This document shows, one piece after another, positions 53,236 through 62,996 of a DNA stretch of 64,000 nt. Made by a program: the position numbers and the translations under genes. The DNA is from Eubacterium limosum. Its GTDB lineage: Bacteria; Bacillota; Clostridia; Eubacteriales; Eubacteriaceae. The notes under the pieces were generated by a model. The model did not search any database. It had not been told where the DNA came from and saw nothing but the letters and a program-made list of their open reading frames with translations. Each line of letters starts with the position of its first letter. Within the stretch, counting starts at the first letter, position 1. Location: assembly GCF_000807675.2 (NCBI RefSeq), contig NZ_CP019962.1, positions 1,302,001 to 1,366,000 on the forward strand, given 5' to 3'.

Positions 53236-55011
53236 ATGGCAGAACTGGAAAAATGGGTTTATGATGACCTGGATTTTGACAACCGTGTGACAAATCTGAT
53301 GTGGACGATTTCCGGCAATTACGATGAGAACATGGACGCTGGCGAAAAGAGCTTTATCTCTAAGGATGTGGCCCTTTACCAGGGGATCACAGCGGGCGGA
53401 CGGCGTAAATACATCAACTGGGACGCAGTGAAGCGTTTTATCATCAGCCGCGTAAAGGCAGGATTGGACAAGGATATTCTCCTGGGGCTGATCCAGATGG
53501 CGACGGATGTGCTGGTAGAGGAAAAGCTCATGGAGGAACGGCCAGGAATCTATGATATTCGGAAAAAGGCCTATGACGATATTCTGTCCGATTATTTCAG
53601 GATGCATACCGACAATCTCCTTGAAAAGGCAAGACATGCGCTGGTGCTGGAAAAGGTTGGTAAAACGCCCCGGATGGATGTGGCGACAAACGGCCTGATT
53701 GGCGACATCAAATCCCTCAGCGGCTGTGAGGACACCATTGATATGCTGAAGGGCGTTGAGTCTGCCTATATCAAGTATTTTCCCATTTATGTGTACTCAG
53801 AGGATGGGGAGGTTATTGGTGAGGAACGCCGCGGCGATGTGGAGCCGAGTGATTTCAACGATTTTATGATGGAAGAATTCTATGATGACGCGTTGGAAGA
53901 AGAAATGCAGCTGGATGAAAGCCTGAATGAAATCGCCGAATCCCTTCTGGGGGATAACGGGGAGGGCAGCGGGCTTAACAGTGATGTCAAAAGTAACCGT
54001 GTCCTCCGTATCAAGGCTGAGGATCTGGATAAAATCTACGAAAAGGTCTCCTATCATTTTGGAAAAACCTACCTTTCGACACCGGAGGTCCGGAGGCTGC
54101 AGAACAGGGTGTGCCGTGATGTGCATGAAAACTGCCGGATTCATCTGACGGATGGGGTTATCCGCAGCAATTGTGATAACGGATTCCAGAAAAATCTGGT
54201 TGGACGGCACAAGGTAAAGAATACCCTGGCCTACGGTGTGAATAAGCGCATTCATAAGCGCAATATCCACAAGCTGCGGGACAGTATTGCCCGGACGCTG
54301 ATTCAGGAGGAATTTAAGGACGAGATTCCATCGGACCAGGGAATGCTTGTGCCCAACAAGCTGTGGAGGGTTGGGCGCAGCAGCAACACGAAGGTATTTG
54401 TGCGCACGCTGGATAATGACAAGGGAAGTTATGTGGTGGATATTCTCATTGATTCCAGCGGATCGCAGCGGCGCAATCAGGCGCTGGTGGCAAGCCAGGC
54501 CTATGTGCTGGCTCAGGCGCTGACCCTGAACGGTATTCCCAACCGAGTGATGGGGTTTAACAGCTTTCTGGATTACACGATTCTGAAGCGTTACCGTGAT
54601 TATGAGTCAAACCTGAGGGCCAATGAAAATATTTTTGAGTATTACTGCACTGGCAATAACCGTGACGGTTTAGCCATCAAGGCAGTGGTTGAGGAATTGA
54701 AAAGCCGCCCGGAGGATAATAAAATTCTCATTGTTTTGAGCGACGGACGCCCCAATGATATCAAGGTGGGAAAAGGGCAGAGCCAGACGCTCGAGGAGGC
54801 CTACCGCGGCGCCACAGCCGTGAGAGATACGGCGATCGAGGTGCGCAGGGCGCGCCAGCAGGGGATCATGGTGCTCGGTGTATTCACGGGCAAGGAGAGG
54901 GATCTGCCGGCAGAAAAGCTGATTTACGGTAAGGACTTTGCCTATATCAAAGACATTAACCGCTTTGCGGACCTGGTGATCAAATACCTGAAACAGGTTA
55001 TAACCAACTAA
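53236..55011 (+). CDS. VWA-domain protein (NorD/CbbO-like), second paralogue
   Basis: 591 residues from the ATG at 53236 (AGGAGGG ends six bases before; an ATG at 53230 overlaps that site). It shares with the first paralogue the N-terminal WVYDDLDFDNRVTNLMWTISGNY, the central CRDVHENCRIHLTDGVIRSNCD block (cysteines conserved) and a C-terminal VWA domain with D406-SSGS and VLSDGRPND. An acidic insert around residues 210-250 is specific to this copy. Two different VWA adaptors per MoxR suggest two clients or a heteromeric complex. Confidence 0.82.
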   Translation: MAELEKWVYDDLDFDNRVTNLMWTISGNYDENMDAGEKSFISKDVALYQGITAGGRRKYINWDAVKRFIISRVKAGLDKDILLGLIQMATDVLVEEKLMEERPGIYDIRKKAYDDILSDYFRMHTDNLLEKARHALVLEKVGKTPRMDVATNGLIGDIKSLSGCEDTIDMLKGVESAYIKYFPIYVYSEDGEVIGEERRGDVEPSDFNDFMMEEFYDDALEEEMQLDESLNEIAESLLGDNGEGSGLNSDVKSNRVLRIKAEDLDKIYEKVSYHFGKTYLSTPEVRRLQNRVCRDVHENCRIHLTDGVIRSNCDNGFQKNLVGRHKVKNTLAYGVNKRIHKRNIHKLRDSIARTLIQEEFKDEIPSDQGMLVPNKLWRVGRSSNTKVFVRTLDNDKGSYVVDILIDSSGSQRRNQALVASQAYVLAQALTLNGIPNRVMGFNSFLDYTILKRYRDYESNLRANENIFEYYCTGNNRDGLAIKAVVEELKSRPEDNKILIVLSDGRPNDIKVGKGQSQTLEEAYRGATAVRDTAIEVRRARQQGIMVLGVFTGKERDLPAEKLIYGKDFAYIKDINRFADLVIKYLKQVITN

Positions 55012-55046
55012 AAAAAGCTGTTGCCAGTCTGGTAACAGCTTTTTTA
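55011..55046. terminator. Bidirectional terminator between VWA and GH25 genes
   Basis: Near-complete inverted repeat with AAAAAAGCTGTT (55011-55022) and AACAGCTTTTTT (55034-55045) as outer stem, serving both convergent units. Confidence 0.9.
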
Positions 55047-55784
55047 ATACCCGAACTGGGCCATGAACTCGTCATAGCTGCCGCGGTAAACATTGAGGTC
55101 GATGTTGGGCGCGTAGCCTGTATACCCGGAGAGAGAGCCTTTGTCTGAGTATTGCCAGAAGGTCCATTGCCGGTGGTCTGACAGGATGGGACAGGCGTAG
55201 AAATTCCGAATCCAGATGGGATAATCGGTGTAATGATCAGCAATGTAGGTGGCGTAGGGCTTGGTAGAGGTGTAGAGGATCGGCCGCTTGCCATAATGGC
55301 TTTCAAGGCGATTTAAAAGCTCTGTGAGCTCTCTGCGGGTGGTCTCTTTATCCGGCGCGGTATAACGGGTATAGCTGCCGTAAAATTCAATGTCGACCAC
55401 AGGCGGCAGGGCGTCGTCCTTTATGGGGACGGTTTTGATATAATTTTCCGCCTGGGTGGCGCCGCTGGTTTCATAGCTGAAAAAATGATAGGCGCCGACC
55501 TTCAGATGGGTCTTTCCGGCGTTTTCCCAGTTGTATTTGAATTTTTCATCCTGAAAACTGCTGCCTTCAGTAGCCTTGATAAAGGCGAAGGTCAGGTCAT
55601 TACCAGCCAAAACCGGCCAGTCGATGGTGCCCTGGTAGGTGGAGACATCAATGCCCTGCACCGGGTAGGTTTCCGCGTCGGGATGGTTAAACTGCAGGAT
55701 GCCCCAGTGGTAGAGCAGAAAGGCACCTGTGATCAGGATAAGGACGATGATGATCAGGGGGGATATTTTCTTACGGGTTGGCAT
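55044..55784 (-). CDS. Membrane-anchored GH25 lysozyme-type muramidase
   Basis: 246 residues from the preferred ATG at 55784 (GGTGGGG upstream). A basic N-terminus and one membrane segment (LIIIVLILITGAFLLYHWGIL) tether it outside the cell. The GH25 domain runs from VQGIDVSTYQGTIDW to the C-terminus, with catalytic-type acidic residues in IDVS and VVDIEFYG. It cleaves peptidoglycan glycan strands. It overlaps the PAP2 gene by 14 bases, so they are coupled. Confidence 0.9.
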   Translation of the reverse strand: MPTRKKISPLIIIVLILITGAFLLYHWGILQFNHPDAETYPVQGIDVSTYQGTIDWPVLAGNDLTFAFIKATEGSSFQDEKFKYNWENAGKTHLKVGAYHFFSYETSGATQAENYIKTVPIKDDALPPVVDIEFYGSYTRYTAPDKETTRRELTELLNRLESHYGKRPILYTSTKPYATYIADHYTDYPIWIRNFYACPILSDHRQWTFWQYSDKGSLSGYTGYAPNIDLNVYRGSYDEFMAQFGY

Positions 55785-56310
55785 GGATTCCCCACCTTCC
55801 ATTTTTTACAAGCCTGTCAGCAATGAGCTTTGCGGCATAGCTCAGAATAACGCCAATGATGATGCCGGCCAGCACGTCTGTTGGGAAATGGACAAAGAGG
55901 TACAGGCGCGAGAAAGCAATGGCGGCAGCCAGCGCTAAAAGCCCCCAGCGAAGCCGGTTTTTCCTTGTGATAAAGTAGGCCCAGGCAGCCGCAAAGGAGG
56001 TGGCGCTGTGGCCTGATGGGAAGGAGGTCCCGTAAGGCGCGGCGATGGCAAGCTCGATGGGGTGGACCTGAAAGGGCCGCGGCCTGCTGACAAGGGGCTT
56101 TATACCAAGATTGACCACTGCTGCCGACAGGATAAACGCGATGGCCATGACCAGGCCTGTATAGCGGGTATCTTTGCGGATGAGCAGGATCAGGGTCAGC
56201 AGTATCCAGATAATGCCGGTATTGCCAAGCTTTGTGATAAGGGTAAAAATAAAATCAAGCACATCGCAGCGCATATGTGCCTGAATCCAGAGTAAAATTG
56301 TTAAATCCAA
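55771..56310 (-). CDS. PAP2-family membrane phosphatase
   Basis: 179 residues with about five membrane segments and all three motifs of the acid-phosphatase/PAP2 family: KPLVSRPRP (KX6RP), PSGHSATS and SRLYLFVHFPTD (SRX5HX3D). Substrates in the family include phosphatidic acid, phosphatidylglycerol phosphate and undecaprenyl pyrophosphate. The co-transcribed muramidase hints at cell-wall lipid recycling, but this is not decisive. Confidence 0.92.
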   Translation of the reverse strand: MDLTILLWIQAHMRCDVLDFIFTLITKLGNTGIIWILLTLILLIRKDTRYTGLVMAIAFILSAAVVNLGIKPLVSRPRPFQVHPIELAIAAPYGTSFPSGHSATSFAAAWAYFITRKNRLRWGLLALAAAIAFSRLYLFVHFPTDVLAGIIIGVILSYAAKLIADRLVKNGRWGIHANP

Positions 56311-56324
56311 GATGAACCTCGTTT

Positions 56325-57002
56325 CTAAAGGGGATCGATCTGCCAGTCAACCGGTTTTTTACCAATGCTTTCGAGAAAGGCGTTGGTCTTTGAAAACGGC
56401 CGGCTGCCAAAGAAGCCGCGGCTTGCCGAGAATGGGCTGGGATGCGGCGATTTTATAATATGATGGGCCGGGTTGGTGATCATTGGGATTTTGGACTGGG
56501 CAAAAGCACCCCACAGAATAAAGACAATGGGGTCTTCGCGCTTGTTCAAAGTTTCGATAACATGGTCTGTGAACTGTTCCCAGCCCATGCCTCTGTGGGA
56601 GGCTGGCTGGCCTGCCCGCACGGTGAGCACTGCGTTGAGCAGCAGAACCCCTTCATCGGTCCATTTTTTCAGGTAGCCATGGCTGGGAATCGCGCAGCCC
56701 AGGTCGTCGTGCAGCTCCTTATAAATGTTCTGAAGCGATGGCGGCACAGCAACCTCTGGCTTTACAGAAAAAGAAAGGCCGTGAGCCTGGCCTTTGCCGT
56801 GGTAAGGGTCCTGGCCGATGATGCAGACCTTGGTATCCGAGTAGGCCGTGAAATGAAATGCGTTAAAAATGTCATACATATCCGGGTAGACGGTCTGTGT
56901 TTTATACTCGTGAAACAGAAAGCGCCGCAGCTTCTGATAGTATTCCTGTTGAAACTCTTTTTGGAGGGTGTCCTCCCAGTCATTTTGAAAGTTGATGGAC
57001 AT
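56325..57002 (-). CDS. ung: Uracil-DNA glycosylase
   Basis: 225 residues from ATG 57002. Removes uracil from DNA in base-excision repair. Has the water-activating [18 protein letters not shown] motif (near 60), the [12 protein letters not shown] segment and the DNA-intercalating [13 protein letters not shown] loop. Lies in a minus-strand run with the HAD hydrolase upstream (14 bases). Confidence 0.97.
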   Translation of the reverse strand: MSINFQNDWEDTLQKEFQQEYYQKLRRFLFHEYKTQTVYPDMYDIFNAFHFTAYSDTKVCIIGQDPYHGKGQAHGLSFSVKPEVAVPPSLQNIYKELHDDLGCAIPSHGYLKKWTDEGVLLLNAVLTVRAGQPASHRGMGWEQFTDHVIETLNKREDPIVFILWGAFAQSKIPMITNPAHHIIKSPHPSPFSASRGFFGSRPFSKTNAFLESIGKKPVDWQIDPL

Positions 57003-57016
57003 CGGAGTTTTCCTTT

Positions 57017-57667
57017 CTATTCTAAATCTGTAAAATCCTGAATGAAACCATCGGACAGATTCTTGATTTTGACCAGATGGTCGCCCTGCCATAAATCAGC
57101 TACGGCGATCACGTCCATTCCAGCGGCCTTGGCGGCCTGAATCCCCTCCAGCGTATCCTCGAAGACAAGACAATCCTCTGGCGGCAGGGACAGCAGCTGT
57201 GCCGCCTGGTTAAAAACTGCCGGGTTTGGTTTTCCTGCGCCTACCTCGGTGGTAAAGCAGAGAATGTCAAAATAGCTCAGCACGTTGTGCTTTTGGAGAA
57301 AAGCCTCGGTGGTCTCCCGGTTGTTGGAAGTTGCCATGGCAATGCGCTGGCAACGCCTGTGCAAATCGCGGATCAGGTGCAGGGCACCGGGCTTAAAATG
57401 TACGTGGTTTAAATATTCTTCGTGGGACATCTCCACCCATTCGGCTTTAATGTCTTCGATGGAGTCCTCGAGTTCGAAGCGCTCCTTAAAATATTCTGCG
57501 GTCTCGGTAAAGCTTTTACCGGCAATCTCATAGGGCAGGGTTTCAGGACAGGCCTTGTTATGGCGTTCCAGATAGATGTGGTCAATGCTGTGCCACAGCC
57601 CCATTGAATCTACAAGGGTACCGTCAAAATCAAAGATGACAGCCTTGTAATCCTCTATGTTTTTCAT
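57017..57667 (-). CDS. HAD-superfamily hydrolase (beta-phosphoglucomutase-like)
   Basis: 216 residues. The nucleophile and acid/base aspartates are in [10 protein letters not shown] (near 13), followed by a helical cap domain, motif II in ATSNN, the motif III lysine in GAGKPNP and motif IV in [17 protein letters not shown]. The fold class is certain; the substrate (sugar phosphate, phosphoglycolate-like or other) is not. Confidence 0.9.
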   Translation of the reverse strand: MKNIEDYKAVIFDFDGTLVDSMGLWHSIDHIYLERHNKACPETLPYEIAGKSFTETAEYFKERFELEDSIEDIKAEWVEMSHEEYLNHVHFKPGALHLIRDLHRRCQRIAMATSNNRETTEAFLQKHNVLSYFDILCFTTEVGAGKPNPAVFNQAAQLLSLPPEDCLVFEDTLEGIQAAKAAGMDVIAVADLWQGDHLVKIKNLSDGFIQDFTDLE

Positions 57668-57779
57668 TCATACGCTCCCTTGATTAAAGTATCCCTAATT
57701 ATACACTATTTGCTTAAAGAAATACATGAAATTGCATTTAAACTTACGGATAATTTTTAGACAAACTTAAAGATACCAG

Positions 57780-57807
57780 TTGAATTTACTTTGTCTTGTG
57801 TTATAAT
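57780..57807 (+). promoter_or_regulatory. Promoter of ispE operon
   Basis: TTGAAT (57780-57785), 16 bases, TATAAT (57802-57807), about 40 bases upstream of the ispE start. Confidence 0.65.
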
Positions 57808-57848
57808 GTATACAATGTGCTCAGAGTATAAACGAGAAGGATGGATGT

Positions 57849-58700
57849 ATGAAAGAATATGTAGTGCGGGCGCCCGCAAAGGTAAACCTTTCTTTGGACG
57901 TTATCGGCAAACGCCATGACGGTTATCATGAGATGCGCATGGTTAACCATTCGGTGGCATTGTCGGATACACTTGTGTTTAAAAGCAGCGGCCAGGGAAT
58001 CTCCATTTCCTGCAGTGATCCTAAAATCCCGACAGATGAGCGCAATCTGGTCCATCGGGTCGCTGAAAAGCTGCAGGCCCGTTTTGGCATTGACCGGGGA
58101 GTCCAGATCGACATCAAAAAGAACATTCCAAGTGAAGCGGGACTGGCTGGCGGCAGCGCCGACGCGGCGGCAGCCATTCTGGGACTGAACCTGATCTGGG
58201 GGCTGAACCTGAGTCTTGAGGAGATGCTTGCTTTTGGCAGTACGATCGGCGCGGATGTTCCATATTGCTGCTACAAAGGAATGGCGCTGGTAGAGGGGAT
58301 CGGTGAGGTCATCAAGCCGGTAAAGCCCTTGAGAAAGCTGCCGGTGCTGGTGGTAAAGCCTGAGATAAACATCGCGACACCCTGGGCTTTCGGCCGTTTG
58401 GACAGCGCGGAGCATGTGGCACATCCGGACATCGACCGAGTCATCCAGCTGGTGGAGACGGAGGATTACGCGGCGCTTGGCAGTGCTGTGGGCAATGCCT
58501 TTGAGCAGGTGGTTTTTCAGGATTATCCAGAGATTGGCGAGATGAAGGCAAAAATGCTGGAGTCTGGCGCTTTCGCATCCATTATGAGCGGCAGCGGTTC
58601 GACGGTGATCGGTTACTTTTTAGACAAGGCGGCGGCTGAGAATGCGCGCGAAGCCTTTAGACGGAATTATTTTTTAACATTTTTAACTGAAATAGAATAG
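57849..58700 (+). CDS. ispE: 4-diphosphocytidyl-2-C-methyl-D-erythritol kinase
   Basis: 283 residues, GHMP kinase of the non-mevalonate isoprenoid pathway. Starts VRAPAKVNLSLDVIGKRHDGYHEM, with the ATP loop IPSEAGLAGGSADAAA near 95 and the C-terminal MSGSGSTVIGYF motif. A GntR/FCD regulator gene begins 14 bases downstream. Confidence 0.96.
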   Translation: MKEYVVRAPAKVNLSLDVIGKRHDGYHEMRMVNHSVALSDTLVFKSSGQGISISCSDPKIPTDERNLVHRVAEKLQARFGIDRGVQIDIKKNIPSEAGLAGGSADAAAAILGLNLIWGLNLSLEEMLAFGSTIGADVPYCCYKGMALVEGIGEVIKPVKPLRKLPVLVVKPEINIATPWAFGRLDSAEHVAHPDIDRVIQLVETEDYAALGSAVGNAFEQVVFQDYPEIGEMKAKMLESGAFASIMSGSGSTVIGYFLDKAAAENAREAFRRNYFLTFLTEIE

Positions 58701-58714
58701 AGGATACAGAGAAT

Positions 58715-59395
58715 ATGGAAGCAGAAAAAGAAAAAATCAAATTAACCCTTGATGTGAGCTCATGCAAGCCGCTGAGAGAAATCGTGTTTGAAACCATCAG
58801 AAACGCCATTATCAACGGCGACCTGAAGCCGGGCCAGCGTCTGATGGAGGTGCAGCTGGCAGAACAGCTGGGCGTCAGCCGTACCCCGGTGCGTGAGTCC
58901 ATCCGTAAGCTTGAGCTGGAAGGACTTGTGAAAATGGTGCCGAGAAAGGGCGCTTACGTTACGCCCATGTCCATCGACGACCTCCGGGATATGATGGAAA
59001 TCCGGCGCGCTCTGGAAGCTCTGTCCGCTGAGTTAGCGGCCAAAAACGCAACGGAGGAAGATGTCAAAAAGCTGAAGGAAAGTAACCGGGGTTTTGAGGA
59101 ATCTGCCCTTAAAAATGATGAGGAAGGCATTATCAACTACGATATTGAGTTTCACGAAGCCATTTACCGCGCGACGGGAAACGAACGCCTGATCCAGATG
59201 ATCAACTCTTTGAGAGAACAGATGCAGCGTGTCCGTGTGGAATATGTCCATCATATTGAGGACAAGACGCCGCTCATCGGCCAGCACCAGAAGATCATTG
59301 ACAATATCGCCAACCACCGCTGCAGTGAAGCCAGCGAAGCGGCCGGCGCGCATATCCAGATCACTGAAAAAGATATGGTGGCTGTACTGGAATAG
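58715..59395 (+). CDS. GntR-family regulator with FCD domain
   Basis: 226 residues. Winged HTH at about 15-80 (LAEQLGVSRTPVRESIRKLELEGLVKMVPRKGAYV), then an all-helical FCD effector domain whose metal-binding residues include D and H in NYDIEFHEAIY and the H of AGAHIQ. FCD regulators usually sense small carboxylates. Co-transcribed with ispE; targets unknown. Confidence 0.92.
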   Translation: MEAEKEKIKLTLDVSSCKPLREIVFETIRNAIINGDLKPGQRLMEVQLAEQLGVSRTPVRESIRKLELEGLVKMVPRKGAYVTPMSIDDLRDMMEIRRALEALSAELAAKNATEEDVKKLKESNRGFEESALKNDEEGIINYDIEFHEAIYRATGNERLIQMINSLREQMQRVRVEYVHHIEDKTPLIGQHQKIIDNIANHRCSEASEAAGAHIQITEKDMVAVLE

Positions 59396-59411
59396 ACAGG
59401 ACAGCCAACGC

Positions 59412-59460
59412 AAAAACACCTCCCGAAAAACCAGAAGCTGGCGTTTCAGGAGGTGTTTTA
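59412..59460. terminator. Terminator between the GntR/FCD gene and lspA
   Basis: Inverted repeat AAAACACCTCC (from 59413) with GGAGGTGTTTT (ending 59459), long loop, usable on both strands. Confidence 0.75.
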
Positions 59461-59469
59461 ATCTGTGGA

Positions 59470-60228
59470 TTAATCCTCGGAATTTTTTTTCTTTTTGTGC
59501 TGGAGGAACTCTGGCTCCTCCGGCGGCGGTCCGGGTTCAAAGTCGATGGAGCTGTAATGCTCAGGCAGCTTTTCGATTTTGGTCTTGACCTCTGGCTCCA
59601 GATTCCGGCGGCGTTTTCGGGGCTTTCTCTTTGAAAGCACATCCTTATTCAGCCCCTGGGCATCTTCGGCCGTGCGCTCAGCGGGTGCGTTATTGTTTTT
59701 GGCGCTGGTTTTGGACTTTTTTAATGTCTGTTCGGCCCGCTGGCGTTTTTTTTTAGCCAGACTCGGCGGGTCATTGAGAAGCTCTTTGTTTCTGAAAATG
59801 GCGATAACCATCAGGATACACCCAACGACCACAAAAATATCGGCGATGTTGAAAATGGCAAAGCCAATGAGACGGACGTCGAAAAAGTCGATCACATAGT
59901 TCAGGCGGATACGGTCGATCAGATTGCCGACAGCGCCGCTGATGATCATGGACAGGGCCAGATTGACATCAAAATACCGCTTGGTCTTTGGCATGATGAC
60001 AAAGAAGTAGACCAGCACAACAATAAAAATCAGGGTGAGAAGGATCAGAAAGATCTGTTTCCCGGCAAAAATACTGAAAGCGGCGCCTGTGTTCTCCACG
60101 TAGGTCAGGTGAAATACATGGGGAATGACCGGGACAGTGGTGACGGGCGATAAAAATGTTACGGCCAGATATTTGGTTAGCTGGTCAACGACGATTCCTC
60201 CAATGATGAATAATATATAAAATAACAT
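59470..60228 (-). CDS. lspA: Lipoprotein signal peptidase II with a long charged C-terminal tail
   Basis: 252 residues. The first 155 are a normal LspA: four membrane segments, the catalytic aspartates in GNLIDRIRLNYVIDFFD and FNIADIFV, and ENTGAAFSI. It removes signal peptides from prolipoproteins. The remaining 95 residues form a cytoplasmic, lysine/arginine/glutamate-rich, proline-containing extension (KKKRQRAEQTLKKSK...RKPRKRRR... PEFLQHKKKK) not present in typical LspA (150-170 residues). Confidence 0.92.
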   Translation of the reverse strand: MLFYILFIIGGIVVDQLTKYLAVTFLSPVTTVPVIPHVFHLTYVENTGAAFSIFAGKQIFLILLTLIFIVVLVYFFVIMPKTKRYFDVNLALSMIISGAVGNLIDRIRLNYVIDFFDVRLIGFAIFNIADIFVVVGCILMVIAIFRNKELLNDPPSLAKKKRQRAEQTLKKSKTSAKNNNAPAERTAEDAQGLNKDVLSKRKPRKRRRNLEPEVKTKIEKLPEHYSSIDFEPGPPPEEPEFLQHKKKKNSED

Positions 60229-60471
60229 GGATGCTCCTTAAAGAGGGCCGCCGATAAAAAACGGAGCGGCGATGCCGTGGGGATTCGCTTTTTACCTTGG
60301 TCCAGAATTTTATAAATTCAGTGTTAACTGCCTTGTTTGTTTTATCATTGTTCAAGTATACATGATAATTTGAAATTTTTCAAAGATTTCTTAGAAAATT
60401 GTTTAAATTTTTCTCTTAAAATGGTAAGATGAAGGTTGTTAATCTATTTTTTAAGACAGGAGGTGCAGAGA

Positions 60472-61719
60472 ATGCGCATTAAATTTGATAAGCAGTATTT
60501 AAAATACTATACTTACGCGGTTTTAGGCGTCATTACCATCATTCTGTTTTATAAGATACTCGACAATCTCGGCTTTATCCTCTCGGCCGTCAGCAATGTG
60601 GTAGGATCGGCCTTTGAAATTCTGCTGCCCATTATCATGGGAGCAGTGCTGGCCTACTTTTTGTTCCGTCCCATGCGGTGGATTGAGAAGAAAGCCTTTA
60701 AGTACATTAAGGGAAGTGAGAAAAAACCAAAACTCGTCAGGCTCCTGGCGGTTTTGGTTATCTATGTCATTACGATTATCGTGGTGATCCTGTTCATGTA
60801 TATCTCGATACCGGCCATCATTGACAGCGTGGTCGGCTTAGTGAGCAGTATACCCACCTATGCGGCGGAAATCAATGCTTTTTTGATAAACCTGTCACAG
60901 CGCGGGGGTTTCTTTAAGGATTTGGTTGACATGATACAGCTGGACCTGTCTTCGGTCCAGAACCTGAATGCCAAGGACACCATGGACTTTATTTTTGGCA
61001 ATATGAATTTCAACTCCGAATCGGTTAAGCAGATCGGAAACATTGCCGTTGGCTTTGCCAAGGGAACCACCAGCTTTTTAATCGGCTTTGTGGCAGTTTT
61101 TTTCGCCGGCTTTTACCTGATGCTGGACAAGGAAAATATTGAGAGTCAGCTGAAACGGCTGAACCGTGCCATTATGAGCCCAAAGGCTAACAATGGCTTT
61201 AATTGGGCCATCCGTACCATTGACGGTGTTTTTTACAAATACTTCTCTGGTAAAATCATGACCTCGGCCTTAATCGGGCTCATCTGCTACATCGGGCTTC
61301 TGGTGCTGCGGGTGGAATACGCGCCGCTTATCGCACTGGTGGTGGGCGTGACCAATGTTATCCCTTATTTTGGCCCGATCATCGGGGCGATCCCCGGTAT
61401 TTTCCTGACACTGCTTTACAGCCCGGCCAAGGCCCTCGGGGTTGCGATCTGGATTCTTGCGGTACAGCAGTTTGACGGCAATATTCTGGGACCAAACGTA
61501 CTTGGAAAAATCGTGGAGCTGAACCCCTTCTGGGTACTGTTCTGCGTCATGGTAGGCGGGAGCCTTTTCGGACCGCTCGGCATGTTTGTGGCCATTCCGT
61601 TTTTTGCGGTCATCAAGGTGTTTGTCACCGAGGCGCTGGTCCGGTGGGAGCGGCGTAAGACGACGGTTCAGGAAGAAGTCACGGATAAAATCAATGAAAA
61701 TATGAAGGATCTTTTATAG
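60472..61719 (+). CDS. AI-2E family (PerM/TqsA-like) membrane transporter
   Basis: 415 residues. About eight hydrophobic segments with the family's layout, including FFAGFYLMLDKENI in the middle and VVGVTNVIPYFGPIIGAIPGIFLTLL plus QQFDGNILGPNVLG near 290-350. Members export or exchange ions or small molecules; some were named for autoinducer-2, but many are not. ATG 60472 follows AGGAGGTG. It precedes tyrS by 38 bases. Confidence 0.88.
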   Translation: MRIKFDKQYLKYYTYAVLGVITIILFYKILDNLGFILSAVSNVVGSAFEILLPIIMGAVLAYFLFRPMRWIEKKAFKYIKGSEKKPKLVRLLAVLVIYVITIIVVILFMYISIPAIIDSVVGLVSSIPTYAAEINAFLINLSQRGGFFKDLVDMIQLDLSSVQNLNAKDTMDFIFGNMNFNSESVKQIGNIAVGFAKGTTSFLIGFVAVFFAGFYLMLDKENIESQLKRLNRAIMSPKANNGFNWAIRTIDGVFYKYFSGKIMTSALIGLICYIGLLVLRVEYAPLIALVVGVTNVIPYFGPIIGAIPGIFLTLLYSPAKALGVAIWILAVQQFDGNILGPNVLGKIVELNPFWVLFCVMVGGSLFGPLGMFVAIPFFAVIKVFVTEALVRWERRKTTVQEEVTDKINENMKDLL

Positions 61720-61757
61720 AGAAATAATAAAACACTTTTGAAAGGATAGACAGACAA

Positions 61758-62984
61758 ATGGAAAATGTATTTGACGTACTAAAAGAACGCGGTATGATCG
61801 AGCAGTGCACCAATGAGGAAGAAATCCGCAAATTATTGGGCAGCGAATCGGTCACCTTTTATATTGGCTTCGACCCGACAGCAGACAGCCTGCACGTTGG
61901 GCACTTCATCCAGATTATGGTGATGGCGCACATGCAGCGCTATGGGCACAGACCCATTGCTCTGATCGGCGGCGGAACCACCATGATCGGGGACCCCTCC
62001 GGCAGACAGGACCTGCGCCAGGTCATGACTCAGGAACGGATTGCGGAAAACGGCGAAAAATTCAAAAAGGTTTTTGAAAAATTCCTGACCTTTGAGGATG
62101 ACAGAGCCATGATGGTTAACAACGCGGAATGGCTTCTGCCTTTAAACTATATTGGCTTCTTAAGAGATGTGGGCGCCCACTTCTCTGTCAACCGGATGCT
62201 GACCGCAGAATGTTACAAATCCAGAATGGAAAAAGGCCTGACCTTCCTTGAATTTAACTACATGCTGCTGCAGGCCTATGACTTCTATGTACTGCACAAG
62301 GACTATGGCTGTAAAATGCAGTTCGGCGGCAATGACCAGTGGTCTAATATCATCGCCGGGGCTGAGCTGGTGCGCCGCAAGGATGCCCAAACCGTATATG
62401 GCATGACCTTCTCTCTGCTGACCACCAGCGAGGGCATTAAAATGGGTAAAACCGCCAAAGGCGCGCTGTGGCTTGATCCTGAAAAAACCTCACCCTACGA
62501 GTTCTACCAGTACTGGCGGAATGTGGCGGACGCTGACGTTGAAAAATGCCTGGCAATGCTCACCTTCCTGCCCATGGATGAGGTTCACCGTCTGGGCGCT
62601 CTGGAGGGTTCTGAAATCAATAAAGCCAAGGAAATTTTGGCCTATGAGGTTACCTCTATGGTTCACAGCAAGGAGGATGCAGACAAGGCGCAGGAAGCTT
62701 CAAGAGCCTTATTTGCGGGCGGTGTGAAAACCGATGATATCCCGAGCGTGGACCTGTCAAGGGATGCGCTGGGCGACGGCATGGAAATCCTGACACTGCT
62801 CGATGCGGCAGGCCTGATTCCGAGCAGGAGCGAAGGCCGCAGGCTGGTACAGCAGGGCGGTATTGAAGTGGACGGCAATAAGATTACAGACATCAAGGCG
62901 CTTATCACACCGGCGGATTTCAAGGATGATGCCATCATCGTTAAAAAGGGCAAGAAAGTTTATCGTCAGATTAAATTAGTATAA
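61758..62984 (+). CDS. tyrS: Tyrosyl-tRNA synthetase
   Basis: 408 residues, class I. HIGH-type motif HVGHF near 45, KMSKS-type KMGKT near 226, and a C-terminal S4 RNA-binding domain ([20 protein letters not shown]). Gln/Asp residues of the tyrosine pocket lie in QAYDFYVL and GGNDQW. No T-box leader is visible in the 38-base gap upstream. hisS follows after 12 bases. Confidence 0.97.
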   Translation: MENVFDVLKERGMIEQCTNEEEIRKLLGSESVTFYIGFDPTADSLHVGHFIQIMVMAHMQRYGHRPIALIGGGTTMIGDPSGRQDLRQVMTQERIAENGEKFKKVFEKFLTFEDDRAMMVNNAEWLLPLNYIGFLRDVGAHFSVNRMLTAECYKSRMEKGLTFLEFNYMLLQAYDFYVLHKDYGCKMQFGGNDQWSNIIAGAELVRRKDAQTVYGMTFSLLTTSEGIKMGKTAKGALWLDPEKTSPYEFYQYWRNVADADVEKCLAMLTFLPMDEVHRLGALEGSEINKAKEILAYEVTSMVHSKEDADKAQEASRALFAGGVKTDDIPSVDLSRDALGDGMEILTLLDAAGLIPSRSEGRRLVQQGGIEVDGNKITDIKALITPADFKDDAIIVKKGKKVYRQIKLV

Positions 62985-62996
62985 GAGGTGACCGAA

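Noticed and set aside
61720-61757. T-box leader for tyrS
   Set aside because: The gap before tyrS is only 38 bases, too short for a T-box, and no T-box sequence or terminator is seen.
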